Under the pieces are notes generated by a model. That model searched no databases. It was given only the letters and a program-made list of their open reading frames with translations, and had not been told where the DNA came from. A stretch of 64,000 nt of DNA, from the NCBI RefSeq assembly GCF_963682185.1, contig NZ_OY821667.1:124001-188000 (forward strand), in the 5' to 3' direction. This DNA comes from an uncultured Cohaesibacter sp. GTDB lineage: Bacteria; Pseudomonadota; Alphaproteobacteria; Rhizobiales; Cohaesibacteraceae. Below are positions 36,151 through 44,931 of this stretch, one piece after another. Position numbers and translations under genes: made by a program. Each line of letters opens with the position of its first letter. Position 1 is the first letter of the stretch.

Positions 36151-37392
36151 TTATTCAAGTCCGCTATTCTCAGCAGCAGCCTCAAGCGCATCCTTCGGAG
36201 AGGACATGCCAAGAAGGGCTTCCTGAATGCCCTGCTGAAGCGCAAGGGACATTTCCTGATAATGCGGCGTCAAAGGACGGGGATACATGGCTGCAAGGCC
36301 TTTCTCGGCGGCTGCAATCAGTTCTTCCTGACCTTTGGTCACTGCGGGGTCCGTGTAGGAGCTGGCCCAGATTGGCAGGCTGAGGCGAGCATAGTCGTTC
36401 TGAACCTTCTGGGAAGTCATGTAGACGATATAGTCCCATGCTTCGTCAGGATGTTCGGACGTGGAGGTGATACCAAGGCCCATAGAACCGTTGACGGCGG
36501 ATTCTTCGCTGATGCCTTCAACGCCCGGAGCCGCAACGACGCCAACATTACCGCCGACCTTGCTCTCTTTGGGATCGTTGGCAAGGTTATACATGTAGGT
36601 CCAGTTGAGAGCGAAGGCCGCATCCCCATTCTGGAAGACATTGCGAACGTCTTCTTCAAGGAATTCCTTGGAGTTCGGGTTCGTCAGGCCGGACTTGTAG
36701 CTATCAACCATATAGTTGAGGGCATCCAGTGCACCACCTTCAGCAAAGGCCGGTTTGCCATCCTTGATGAAGTCGCCACCATAGGCGCTCACAAGCGTGG
36801 TGTAATCGCAGATTGCGGCTTCGGCCTGTGCCCAGCTCCATGCGATGGGATATTCGACGATCCCGGCATCCTTGATCTTCTGTGCATCGGCCTTCAATTC
36901 GGCCCAAGTGGTAGGCGCTTTCTCGATACCGGCTTTCTTCAGCATTTCCTTGTTGTAGAACAGATACTTGGTGTCAAGAATCCAGGGCATGCCATAATAT
37001 TTGCCATCATAGCTGACCGTCGTCCATGCGCCAGGAAGAATGCCGGATTTCATTTCGTCGGTGATCTTGTCAGAGACATCAACCAGAACATTGTTCTGGG
37101 CATATTCGGCAGGCCAGATCACATCATACAGGACCACATCATAGCCACTGCCGGCCCCCTGAGAGAGCACGGTCTTGTCATGCAGACCTTCATAAGGCAC
37201 GAATTCGAGATTGATCTTTACGTCGGGATTGGCTTTTTCAAATTCGGTCGTCATGGCGCGAATATCATCTTCGCTATAGGCGGCCTGCGCCATGAACAGA
37301 GCATTGAGCTGGGTTTCGGCAAGCGCGGCACCGGAAACCATAAATGTAAGGGCAGTTGCTGCCAGAGAGACTGCTGTAATCTTCGAACGCAT
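36151..37392 (-). CDS. Sugar ABC transporter substrate-binding protein (family 1)
   Basis: Periplasmic binding protein of 413 residues with a signal peptide of about 25 residues (GAALA). Family 1 traits include ANPDVKINLEFVPYEGLHDK and DVVLYDVIWPAEYAQNNVLVDVSD. The ATG at 37392, with GAGGAG eight bases upstream, is preferred to an earlier Met. It begins the operon with two permeases, SIS protein, PfkB kinase and ATPase, and is divergent from a ROK regulator. Confidence 0.9.
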   Translation of the reverse strand: MRSKITAVSLAATALTFMVSGAALAETQLNALFMAQAAYSEDDIRAMTTEFEKANPDVKINLEFVPYEGLHDKTVLSQGAGSGYDVVLYDVIWPAEYAQNNVLVDVSDKITDEMKSGILPGAWTTVSYDGKYYGMPWILDTKYLFYNKEMLKKAGIEKAPTTWAELKADAQKIKDAGIVEYPIAWSWAQAEAAICDYTTLVSAYGGDFIKDGKPAFAEGGALDALNYMVDSYKSGLTNPNSKEFLEEDVRNVFQNGDAAFALNWTYMYNLANDPKESKVGGNVGVVAAPGVEGISEESAVNGSMGLGITSTSEHPDEAWDYIVYMTSQKVQNDYARLSLPIWASSYTDPAVTKGQEELIAAAEKGLAAMYPRPLTPHYQEMSLALQQGIQEALLGMSSPKDALEAAAENSGLE

Positions 37393-37587
37393 AAATGTTC
37401 TCCTCAAAATGAAACTCGACAAACCTGTGCCGAGGGTTCTGATAACGCCATGAAAAAGCTTGAGTAGCGTTACGTAGGGGGTGATTAGGCCGTCTTGGGA
37501 AATGGCCGATAGCTCTTGGTTGGCTATTTAGTCAAGTAATTGGACTTAATGATTGCGTAACTTTCGCAAGCATGTCAATGTCTTTTT

Positions 37588-38802
37588 ATGAAAAACAGAA
37601 AAGCGACCATTCGCGCAGTGTTTGGAAGCAATGCCGGAAGCGCCGGAGCCCATAACCGTCGTGTGATCATAGATGCGATCCGCGTAAACAAGGCTCTGTC
37701 CCGGGCAGAGCTTGCGCGCGCCACAAAGCTGACCAAGCAGACCGTCTCCAATATCATTGATGAATTGGAGCAGGACGGATTGGTCATGCCTTTGAAGACG
37801 ATCCGCGAAGGGCGCGGCAAACCGGCCACGCCCTATACGCTGGCGTCCAATGGTGCCTTTGCCATAGGCCTGCAAATCGACCGTGATGTCGCGCGTCTGA
37901 TTGTGGTGAATCTCACCGGAGACATCATGATACGGCATTCTGTAAAGCTTGACTCGGTCAATCCGGAGGAGGGGTTCGAAACCCTTGTCGATTTGATCAA
38001 CGCGGCTAGAGCAGAGCTTGAACAGATGTACTGTGGTGCTTCGGGACGCACGGCTGGCCTTGGCGTCGCCATGCCGGGGCCGTTTGGCAAGCTGGCAGCA
38101 ATGGCCAATGGGGCCAATGACGATGCCTATTCGATGGCAGTCTGGCAAAGGTTTCCACTCGTTGAGCGCCTCAAGGAAAGAACCGGTCTGGATGTGAGCC
38201 TGCAAAATGACGCAGCGGCAGCCACCATCGCCGAAAAGCTTATGGGCAACGCCGACAGCTTCCGCAACGTCGTTTGTTTCTATTTCGGCTTCGGCCTCGG
38301 CGCTGGTTTGATCATCAATGGCGAGCTCTATACAGGTGTCGATGGCAACGCGGGCGAGATCGGGCTTCTCAAGCCAGTCATCAGCAGCGCGGAAACCGAA
38401 AGCCTTGAGCATATGGCCTCATTAGCCTCCTTGTGCCACGCCATGGGCTGGAATCCTTCAGACGATGATTTGTTCTCGCATATAACAACGGCGTTGGAAG
38501 AAAAGAACTTTGTTATGGAGCGCTGGCTAGAGCAGGCGGCCTCTCATCTCAGATGGGCAGCGCAAGGCATGCATCTGATGTTTGCCCCGGAGGCGACCAT
38601 ACTGTGTGCCACAGCCCCAAAGCCATTGATCGATCGCCTGGTTTGCATGATCAACGAAGACATGGGCAGAATGGCCAATCCGTCCGGCACGCCATTCATG
38701 ATGGTGGGAACCGCGGATCAATGGGCAGTCGCCATAGGGGCGGCATCCGAACCTATCAGCAACAGCTTTTCGCCGCGCCATTCCGCACTGATCAAGAGCT
38801 AA
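37588..38802 (+). CDS. ROK-family transcriptional regulator
   Basis: Regulator of 404 residues with an N-terminal winged helix (SRAELARATKLTKQTVSNIIDELEQDGLV, about 39-67) and a C-terminal ROK sugar-kinase-like domain (GLGVAMPGPFG, FGFGLGAGLIINGELYTGVDGNAGEIG). The cysteine cluster CxCGxxGC that binds zinc in most ROK proteins is absent; the equivalent stretch after NAGEIG reads LLKPVISSAETESLEHMASLASLC. Divergent from the 36151-37392 operon, which it probably represses until a sugar binds. Confidence 0.88.
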   Translation: MKNRKATIRAVFGSNAGSAGAHNRRVIIDAIRVNKALSRAELARATKLTKQTVSNIIDELEQDGLVMPLKTIREGRGKPATPYTLASNGAFAIGLQIDRDVARLIVVNLTGDIMIRHSVKLDSVNPEEGFETLVDLINAARAELEQMYCGASGRTAGLGVAMPGPFGKLAAMANGANDDAYSMAVWQRFPLVERLKERTGLDVSLQNDAAAATIAEKLMGNADSFRNVVCFYFGFGLGAGLIINGELYTGVDGNAGEIGLLKPVISSAETESLEHMASLASLCHAMGWNPSDDDLFSHITTALEEKNFVMERWLEQAASHLRWAAQGMHLMFAPEATILCATAPKPLIDRLVCMINEDMGRMANPSGTPFMMVGTADQWAVAIGAASEPISNSFSPRHSALIKS

Positions 38803-39111
38803 AAGACACAACACACACAGCGGCAGAGTTTCATTCGTAAAAACCCGCAGGTAAAAAGCGACTATACAAACAGGAATTTAGCTTACCTAATAATGACTAG
38901 TGCAATTGTATCCACGTCTATACAAACAGAAATAATAATACTACAATGCGTTCCAAGATATATTATTTTGTGTTGATTTTTTGTCGGGGGACAATGTTTT
39001 GCTAGAAGTTTCGGACTCTTGAAAATCAGGACTGTATTTCTGAGATGACGTTTTCTCAACGTGTGTTGGGCAGATGTTCTCTAGAATTGTGCCATAAGCA
39101 GAGCTACGGTT
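38803..39111. other. 309-base intergenic region with a 16-base direct repeat
   Basis: CTATACAAACAGGAAT (38862-38877) recurs as CTATACAAACAGAAAT (38918-38933) with one change. The region is AT-rich and precedes the LuxR-type regulator; it has no ORF with a good ribosome binding site. Confidence 0.6.
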
Positions 39112-39798
39112 ATGATTGAGAATTCAAATACTATTGCAAATCGAAAAAAGCGTTTGGCCTATATTGACGCCGAACCGCTGATATTTGAGGGCGCCAAAGC
39201 TCTTCTGAATGGCTCCGATTTTGTCGTGGTTAGAGCCATGGATGAATCAGATCAGACGCCGGTTGAACAAGCCCTGAGCCTGCATCCTGATATCGTCATG
39301 ATACGAGTGCATAACATTGAAGAAGGGGAAGTGCTCATTGATCAGTTGGGCAGTCGTGGCCTCAATGTGCCCTTCGTCTTTCTTGATGCCGATGAAAAGC
39401 TGTCCGAACTGTTCAAAGAACGCGGCTCCAATTATGCCTTTTTGAGCAGGACAGTGACATCGCAAAATTTCGTGAATGCCGTTTCCATCGTTGCCAATGG
39501 CGGGAACTATATCGACCCCAACATTTCCCTCAACACGCACAACGGGCATCGCTCCGCAAGCAATAAAACAGGCAACGCGCTAGACGACCAGATTGAGATC
39601 AGCATTCTGAGCGAAAGAGAAAAGACGGTCTTGCATCAAGTCGCACTGGGGCATTACTCAAAAGAAATCGCCGCCAATCTCAATCTGAGTATCAAGACAA
39701 TCGAAACCTACAAGAACCGCGCGATGAACAAATTGCAGCTCGCCGACCGAGCATCAATCGTGCGCTATGCCGTGACAAACGGATGGTTTGATACCTGA
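39112..39798 (+). CDS. LuxR/NarL-type regulator with degenerate receiver domain
   Basis: Protein of 228 residues. The C-terminal LuxR helix-turn-helix (about 163-220; ILSEREKTVLHQVALGHYSKEIAANLNLSIKTIETYKNRAMNKL) is intact. The N-terminal receiver-like domain has PDIVMIRVHN where NarL proteins have PDVVLMD-xMP, so the phospho-acceptor Asp is replaced by R65. It is therefore likely to be controlled without phosphorylation. No kinase gene is adjacent. Its location upstream of the alginate-type locus suggests, but does not prove, that it regulates that locus. The start has only a weak ribosome binding site. Confidence 0.85.
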   Translation: MIENSNTIANRKKRLAYIDAEPLIFEGAKALLNGSDFVVVRAMDESDQTPVEQALSLHPDIVMIRVHNIEEGEVLIDQLGSRGLNVPFVFLDADEKLSELFKERGSNYAFLSRTVTSQNFVNAVSIVANGGNYIDPNISLNTHNGHRSASNKTGNALDDQIEISILSEREKTVLHQVALGHYSKEIAANLNLSIKTIETYKNRAMNKLQLADRASIVRYAVTNGWFDT

Positions 39799-40053
39799 TA
39801 GGATACGCTATTCTCGGCGAGAGCATATCTATGACCTTGCCCATCAACAAGGGCCCATACGCTCCCGACGATCATTAGCAAACAGCCAACAACTGTATAA
39901 ATAGTAAGAAATTGGCGGTGGGGAATGTCTAAATCTCGCCCTTTGTGCCTCAGTTTGTTCGCCTACACCAAAACCTCTACTCAGACCCAAGGTTTGCGAT
40001 TGAAGCCATCGCACAGAATGGCTTCAAGGGGACAAGCGCGAGTCGAGCGCGTC
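39799..40053. other. Intergenic region between LuxR gene and minus-strand small ORF
   Basis: It holds two strong inverted repeats. TTGAAGCCAT (40000-40009) pairs perfectly with ATGGCTTCAA (40018-40027). GAGCGCGT (40045-40052) pairs with ACGCGCTC (40056-40063), overlapping the stop codon of the small ORF. They may end transcripts from either side, though no T run follows. Confidence 0.5.
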
Positions 40054-40236
40054 TCACGCGCTCTGAAGTTTGCTACGGATATCGGACAGGGAGACCACGT
40101 TGGAAGGGCCATCCTCAAACAGTGTCTCCTGAGCATCCTGCCTGACCAACTCCTTAAGAGTATCAGGATTAATGGATTTCCCATCAAGGTCGCTCAGCGT
40201 ATGAGACAGTCTTTCCACCAAAGCTATCGAATCCAT
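40054..40236 (-). CDS. Small protein, 60 residues, function unknown
   Basis: I do not recognise this protein. It has protein-like composition (MDSIALVERLSHTLSDLDG at the start, VVSLSDIRSKLQSA at the end), is acidic and probably helical, and has no signal or membrane segment. GAGAGG nine bases before the ATG is a strong ribosome binding site, which is why I report it although it lies alone on the minus strand. Its upstream region is the AT-rich leader shared with algD, so the two may be divergently controlled. Confidence 0.6.
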   Translation of the reverse strand: MDSIALVERLSHTLSDLDGKSINPDTLKELVRQDAQETLFEDGPSNVVSLSDIRSKLQSA

Positions 40237-40927
40237 GATCAGATTCCTCTCGTGTTGTTACTTAGCACCCTTGTACAGAAATAACATTTAAGAAAATTAA
40301 ACACGAAGACCGGCGAAATTAAGGTCTGGCAAGAAATAGGATCGAATAGCGCGTCCGGAAAAGACGAAAGTGGGATAATTTTTTTCTTCTGCTCAAGGCT
40401 TGATATCGGTTTCCCGAAGTTCATTTCAGAAAATAAAATACAAATTTGGCAAATTCAAGATCTAAATAATGGGCTGTCAAGACTTTATTATCGGCAATTA
40501 TGACGCAAATCAAAAATCGCATATGAAATACTTTGATTTATGAAAAATCATTCTAAGCCACTGTATTTAGCGCCATAGTTCCATTCTCATTGTTTGGCAT
40601 ACAAATTTCGTCAAAAATTCTGCACAAATATTAGGCCGAAACACCCCCATGCGCTTTCGGTTGCGATTCCCGCTGACCACACGCACATAAACCAAATCCA
40701 TTAACTAATTGAAAAAACTAGAGAAAGGATTTTCCTTACAAGAGTTCCATTTATTCTGACTAGGTATTTTTTAGTAGCCACGCTAATCGTTAAGACAAGA
40801 TTAATATTTGCTTAAAATTTGCCCATTTAGGGCCAAAGCTCCACCTCTCGGGAATTGGATGAAACTTTCCGGGGGTGAATCAAAATCATCGAACAAAAAT
40901 TAATACTATTGGAAAATGAGGTTTGTC
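40237..40927. other. Long AT-rich leader/promoter region of the alginate-type locus
   Basis: About 690 bases without a supported gene. It contains a cluster of AAATCA/TGATTT half sites (40507-40550) and many A/T tracts. No sigma-54 (GG-N10-GC) element was found by eye. A long untranslated leader or several regulator sites are likely, as for algD in Pseudomonas. Confidence 0.6.
40507..40550. promoter_or_regulatory. Clustered AAATCA/TGATTT inverted repeats upstream of algD
   Basis: AAATCAAA (40507-40514) is the inverse of TTTGATTT (40532-40539), and TGATTT (40534-40539) is again inverse to AAATCA (40545-40550). The same half sites form TGATTTAAATCA at 57601-57612, before the RTX gene. Confidence 0.35.
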
Positions 40928-42247
40928 GTGGCCAGAATTAGCATTTTTGGTATTGGATATGTCGGAACGGTAGCCGCAGCTTGTCTTGCAAGAGACGGTC
41001 ATACTGTCATTGCTGCGGATGTTGATCAGAGCAAAGTCGATTCGATCAACGCCGGTAGAACACCTATTGTAGAGAATGGGCTGGAAGAGCTTATTGAAAC
41101 CGGCGTCGCAAGTGGTCGACTGACCGCCACAACAGACGCCCGTAAAGCGGTTTTGGAAACAGACGCCTCATTCGTATGCGTTGGCACACCCAGTGCTCCG
41201 GACGGATCTGTCGGACTGGACTATGTCCTGAGCGTTTGTACCGCCATCGGCAGTGCGCTTTCCCTCAAGGATACGTTCCATTCCGTCATCGTCCGCTCGA
41301 CGATCGTTCCCGGCTCCATGGAAAAATCCTGCATCCCGGCTCTGGAAGCATCTTCCGGCATGACGGCGGGCGAAGAATTCGGGGTAGGATACTTCCCTGA
41401 ATTCCTGCGAGAGAGCACCGCAATCGAAGACTATTATGATCCGGGTCTTATCGTCTTTGGCGCTCTTGATCAAAAGACTGACGATATTCTGACCGAGATC
41501 AATGGTCAGCTAAATTGCGAAATCAGCTCGGTCAATCTGCGCACTGCAGAAATGATCAAATACACCAGCAACTGCTGGCGTGCCGTCAAGATCACCTTCG
41601 CCAATGAAATCGGCAACATCGCCAAGGCCGTCGGTCTTGATGGACAAGAGGTGATGCGCGTCCTCTGCTCAGACATGAAAGTCAACATGTCACCTTACTT
41701 CATGCGCCCGGGCTTCGCCTTCGGCGGCTCGTGTCTGCCGAAAGATCTGCGCGCTTTGCGCTTCCTGGCAAGATCCAACAATGTCCCGTCTCCGATGCTT
41801 GACGTGGCTCTTTCTGCCAATGAGGCGCAAATCCGCCGGGCAGAACATCTCGTCGACAACCTGGTGGGCCGTTCGATTGGCATGGTGGGCATCAGCTTCA
41901 AGGCTGGTACCGATGATCTGCGCGAAAGCCCATTGGCTGCCCTTGCAGACCGCCTGATCAAGAAGGGCTATGATCTCAAGATCTACGATCCTTTCGTGCA
42001 GGAAGCCTATGACGAGGCGATGAGTGGCGCCGGTCGTGGCAACGACTATGTCGAAAATCTGGAAGAACGCCTTGTCAGCTCTATCGATGCACTGATCGAG
42101 CAGTCTGACATCCTTCTCGTCGGCAACAAATATTCCGAAGTTGTCGAACCTCTCTCCAAAGCCGCTTCAACATTGCCGATGGTCGATCTGGCTCGCCTTA
42201 ACAACAAGGTGAAGTCCAACGGCAATTACGAAGGCATCTGTTGGTGA
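40928..42247 (+). CDS. algD: GDP-mannose 6-dehydrogenase
   Basis: Enzyme of 439 residues that oxidises GDP-mannose to GDP-mannuronic acid with two NAD, the committed step of alginate synthesis in the cytoplasm. Rossmann motif ISIFGIGYVG at the N terminus, RPGFAFGGSCLPKDLRAL with the catalytic Cys, SFKAGTDDLRESPLA and the C-terminal GICW match AlgD closely. GTG at 40928 has GAGG six bases upstream and fits the family N terminus; an ATG 12 bases earlier is an alternative. It heads the exopolysaccharide operon. Confidence 0.95.
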   Translation: MARISIFGIGYVGTVAAACLARDGHTVIAADVDQSKVDSINAGRTPIVENGLEELIETGVASGRLTATTDARKAVLETDASFVCVGTPSAPDGSVGLDYVLSVCTAIGSALSLKDTFHSVIVRSTIVPGSMEKSCIPALEASSGMTAGEEFGVGYFPEFLRESTAIEDYYDPGLIVFGALDQKTDDILTEINGQLNCEISSVNLRTAEMIKYTSNCWRAVKITFANEIGNIAKAVGLDGQEVMRVLCSDMKVNMSPYFMRPGFAFGGSCLPKDLRALRFLARSNNVPSPMLDVALSANEAQIRRAEHLVDNLVGRSIGMVGISFKAGTDDLRESPLAALADRLIKKGYDLKIYDPFVQEAYDEAMSGAGRGNDYVENLEERLVSSIDALIEQSDILLVGNKYSEVVEPLSKAASTLPMVDLARLNNKVKSNGNYEGICW

Positions 42248-42257
42248 GGATGAAACG

Positions 42258-43721
42258 ATGCTGGCTCACATTGCATATATAATGGTGATGCTGATCCTTG
42301 CTTTGTCCGTGCCGGTCGAGGTCAGCACCAATGCTTCCGGTGCGATCGTTGTTCTGGGCATTGTCGGAGCATGGCGGTACAGTTGGGCCGCGACGAACTT
42401 CCTTCGTGCCTTCTGGTACAAGCGTGTTGTGTTTCCCCGGCGGCGTAATGCCGCCGAGGAACGCTATTTCGCCAAACCGACCCGGGCGCATGCCTTCTTT
42501 CTGACGACAACCTTCAAGATTGCGCCAGAAATATCAGCTCGCGTTTATCGCTCGATCTTCGAGGCGGCTGCCAATTCAAAAGGTGGCGCTACGATCGTGG
42601 CCTCCGTGGTTGATGCCTCCGATGTGCGCCTTATCAAAAGCGCATTTGCTTCCATGCCGATGGATATGAGCCGCGTGCAGCTGGTCTTTGACAGAATCGA
42701 AGGCACGGGCAAACGTGATGCGCTGGCAACCTCTCTAAGGACCATCGCCAAGCATTATCCTTCGCGCAATGACATCGTCATCTTCGTGGATGGAGACAGC
42801 TGTGTCCCCAAGGATGTGGTTGATCGCTCGGCACCATATTTCCTTGATCCAAGCTATGGGGCCATGACGACGGACGAAACCTCTGAATCCACGGGCGGGC
42901 GCCTGTTCCGCGACTGGTTCAACCTTCGCTTTGCACAGCGTCAGATGATGATGTGTTCCATGGGCATCAGTGAGCGTGTCCTGACGCTAACAGGGCGGAT
43001 GTCAGTCTTCCGGGCAGACCTTGCCACCAATGCCGAGTTTATCGAGGCGGTACAAAGTGACCATATCGATCACTGGCGTCTTGGGCGGGTGAACTTCCTC
43101 ACCGGAGACGACAAATCGACCTGGTACTGGTTGCTGCGCAATGGCTACAAGATGGGCTATTTGCCCGATGTCAAAACGCTTTCCATTGAAACCCAACCAC
43201 GCGCAGGCTTCTTTGACTCCGCCATTACCCTGATGACGCGCTGGTTCGGCAACATGCTCAGAACCAATGGTCGGGCCCTGTCGCTCGGTCCGGGACGCAT
43301 CGGGCTCTTTACCTGGTGGTCCATTCTTGACCAGCGCCTTTCCATGTGGACGACCCTTGCAGGCCCCATCGGTTTGCTATTGGCCGCCATTCTGGTCGAT
43401 CCGCTTGTCCTGCTGCTTTACCTCGCATGGGTAATGCTGACCAGATACCTGTTTTGCCTGCTTATTTCTTCGTTCCGGGAAGGGCGTTTCCCGATTACCT
43501 ATCCCTTCCTTCTCTATTTCAGCCAGACCTTTGGTGCGTTGGTCAAAAGCTACATCCTGTTTCGGCTCGATAAGCAGAAATGGACGCGCCAGAACACCAC
43601 CAACAAGGCAAAAGCCGTTCGCACTCATTTTATGAAATCAAACTCATTTTCCTGGTTTCTCCAGGCGCTGACCTTCGGTTGGTTGGCTCTGGGCGTTTCC
43701 TGGATCACCGGACTTGTTTGA
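42258..43721 (+). CDS. alg8: Alginate polymerase glycosyltransferase
   Basis: Inner-membrane family 2 glycosyltransferase of 487 residues that polymerises GDP-mannuronate and moves the chain across the membrane. Two N-terminal helices, a cytosolic catalytic domain with VFVDGDSC (DxD), MTTDE and TRWFGNMLRTN (in place of QxxRW), and three to four C-terminal helices are visible, as in Pseudomonas Alg8. GAGG precedes the ATG, ten bases after algD. Catalytic motifs look intact. Confidence 0.93.
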   Translation: MLAHIAYIMVMLILALSVPVEVSTNASGAIVVLGIVGAWRYSWAATNFLRAFWYKRVVFPRRRNAAEERYFAKPTRAHAFFLTTTFKIAPEISARVYRSIFEAAANSKGGATIVASVVDASDVRLIKSAFASMPMDMSRVQLVFDRIEGTGKRDALATSLRTIAKHYPSRNDIVIFVDGDSCVPKDVVDRSAPYFLDPSYGAMTTDETSESTGGRLFRDWFNLRFAQRQMMMCSMGISERVLTLTGRMSVFRADLATNAEFIEAVQSDHIDHWRLGRVNFLTGDDKSTWYWLLRNGYKMGYLPDVKTLSIETQPRAGFFDSAITLMTRWFGNMLRTNGRALSLGPGRIGLFTWWSILDQRLSMWTTLAGPIGLLLAAILVDPLVLLLYLAWVMLTRYLFCLLISSFREGRFPITYPFLLYFSQTFGALVKSYILFRLDKQKWTRQNTTNKAKAVRTHFMKSNSFSWFLQALTFGWLALGVSWITGLV

Positions 43722-43738
43722 ATTGGGAATTCATCGAC

Positions 43739-44848
43739 ATGCATATCGACGATCACACAAAATTACCTGACCATGAGCCTTATGAAACTCTGGATGCCGT
43801 TTCGCTTTCTGATGATCATACAAGCGAGCAGGCCATGCTGCAGATGCCTTTCTCGGTCGTCATTGAAGGACGGCAATATGAGGGCGATGGAATTTCACTG
43901 GTCAATGCCTATGTGAAAGGGCTCGCCTCACGAGACTATGGGCAGGTCATCAAACCAGCCACGTTCCGGGTACCCTTTGAAGGCTTTCAGGTGACCATGG
44001 CCATAGAGGTCGTAATGGTCTGCGTGGACGAAGTTACCGGACTCTACCGTCTGGATTTCCTCAACCCGACCGGGCCGCACCTGCCGCGTTTGCGCTATAT
44101 TCTCAATGCCTATATTGCAGGCGAGGTCGTCGATATCAACGACTTGCTGAGCATCAGCGCAGACAAAGCGAAGAAGACACCAGCCGGAGCTGTTGATAGC
44201 GAACGCTCTTTCGTCCAGCGCTTCAAGTCGATGGTGGGGACCGCCTTTGTGGGCGCGGCGACTATTGGTCTCGTCGTGCTGGCCGGATCACTGATCCAGA
44301 ACCGGCTACTCATCAGAGATGTGCCAAAACTGGCAACCATCATGCCAAGCGGCGCAGTTATCAAGTCCGGCGTTGATGGACAAATCGTCTATGTCAATCC
44401 GCAAGCAGGACTAGAAGAACCACTCGTCGCCATTCAGGGGGCCGATGGTCGTCAACTGACCGTCGTAAACCCCTGCGACTGCACGCTGACTATCTCCAAG
44501 TCGAGCGTGGTGGGCAATGTGGTGGCTTCAGACGACAATCTTGCCTTCATTCCGGGCAATGACAGCGGCATTTTGGTTTCGGCCATTCTGCCAGACAAGG
44601 AAGCCGAAATGCTCGTCTTTGGCGGTGTTGCAGAAGCGACGCTGGCTGACGGCAGAACAATCAATCTGCAAACCAAAGACATCAAGCCTCCCGTTTCCGG
44701 CCAGACCGTGACTCGCGTCACTTTCACCGCGCCGGAAGGACTATTGACGCTGGCTGATACGGGAAGCCCTGCCAAACTTCGTATCAAGGACGGCAGATAC
44801 GTCTCTTTTATGAGTTTATTTAATGAGTACAAGCAGCAGGTTCTCTGA
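43739..44848 (+). CDS. alg44: Alginate co-polymerase with degenerate PilZ domain
   Basis: Protein of 369 residues with an N-terminal PilZ-like domain (about 25-130), a membrane helix (about 166-186) and a periplasmic HlyD-like barrel domain that includes NPCDCTLT, matching the SPCDC stretch of Alg44. In Pseudomonas the PilZ domain binds cyclic di-GMP through RxxxR and DxSxxG; here the aligned residues read S29-E-Q-A-M33 and G-I-S-L-V-N, so both motifs are lost. The start at 43739 was chosen from the family N terminus. Confidence 0.88.
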   Translation: MHIDDHTKLPDHEPYETLDAVSLSDDHTSEQAMLQMPFSVVIEGRQYEGDGISLVNAYVKGLASRDYGQVIKPATFRVPFEGFQVTMAIEVVMVCVDEVTGLYRLDFLNPTGPHLPRLRYILNAYIAGEVVDINDLLSISADKAKKTPAGAVDSERSFVQRFKSMVGTAFVGAATIGLVVLAGSLIQNRLLIRDVPKLATIMPSGAVIKSGVDGQIVYVNPQAGLEEPLVAIQGADGRQLTVVNPCDCTLTISKSSVVGNVVASDDNLAFIPGNDSGILVSAILPDKEAEMLVFGGVAEATLADGRTINLQTKDIKPPVSGQTVTRVTFTAPEGLLTLADTGSPAKLRIKDGRYVSFMSLFNEYKQQVL

Positions 44849-44931
44849 TCCTGCGTGAAGGAATGCCCCATCAGTCGCAAGCCGGGGCAGAAGACCGAAC
44901 ATTGTGCATTAAAATGACAAGGATGAGAAAA

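Noticed and set aside
36262-37467. Plus-strand ORF of 401 codons
   Set aside because: Antisense shadow of the sugar-binding protein gene.
37546-38412. Minus-strand ORF of 288 codons
   Set aside because: Antisense shadow of the ROK regulator.
39925-40284. Plus-strand ORF of 119 codons
   Set aside because: Overlaps the better supported minus-strand 60-residue ORF, and its composition (many Arg, Ser, Gln) looks like an antisense artefact.
40237-40927. Sigma-54 promoter for algD
   Set aside because: No GG-N10-GC element with the expected TGGCAC/TTGC context was found by eye.
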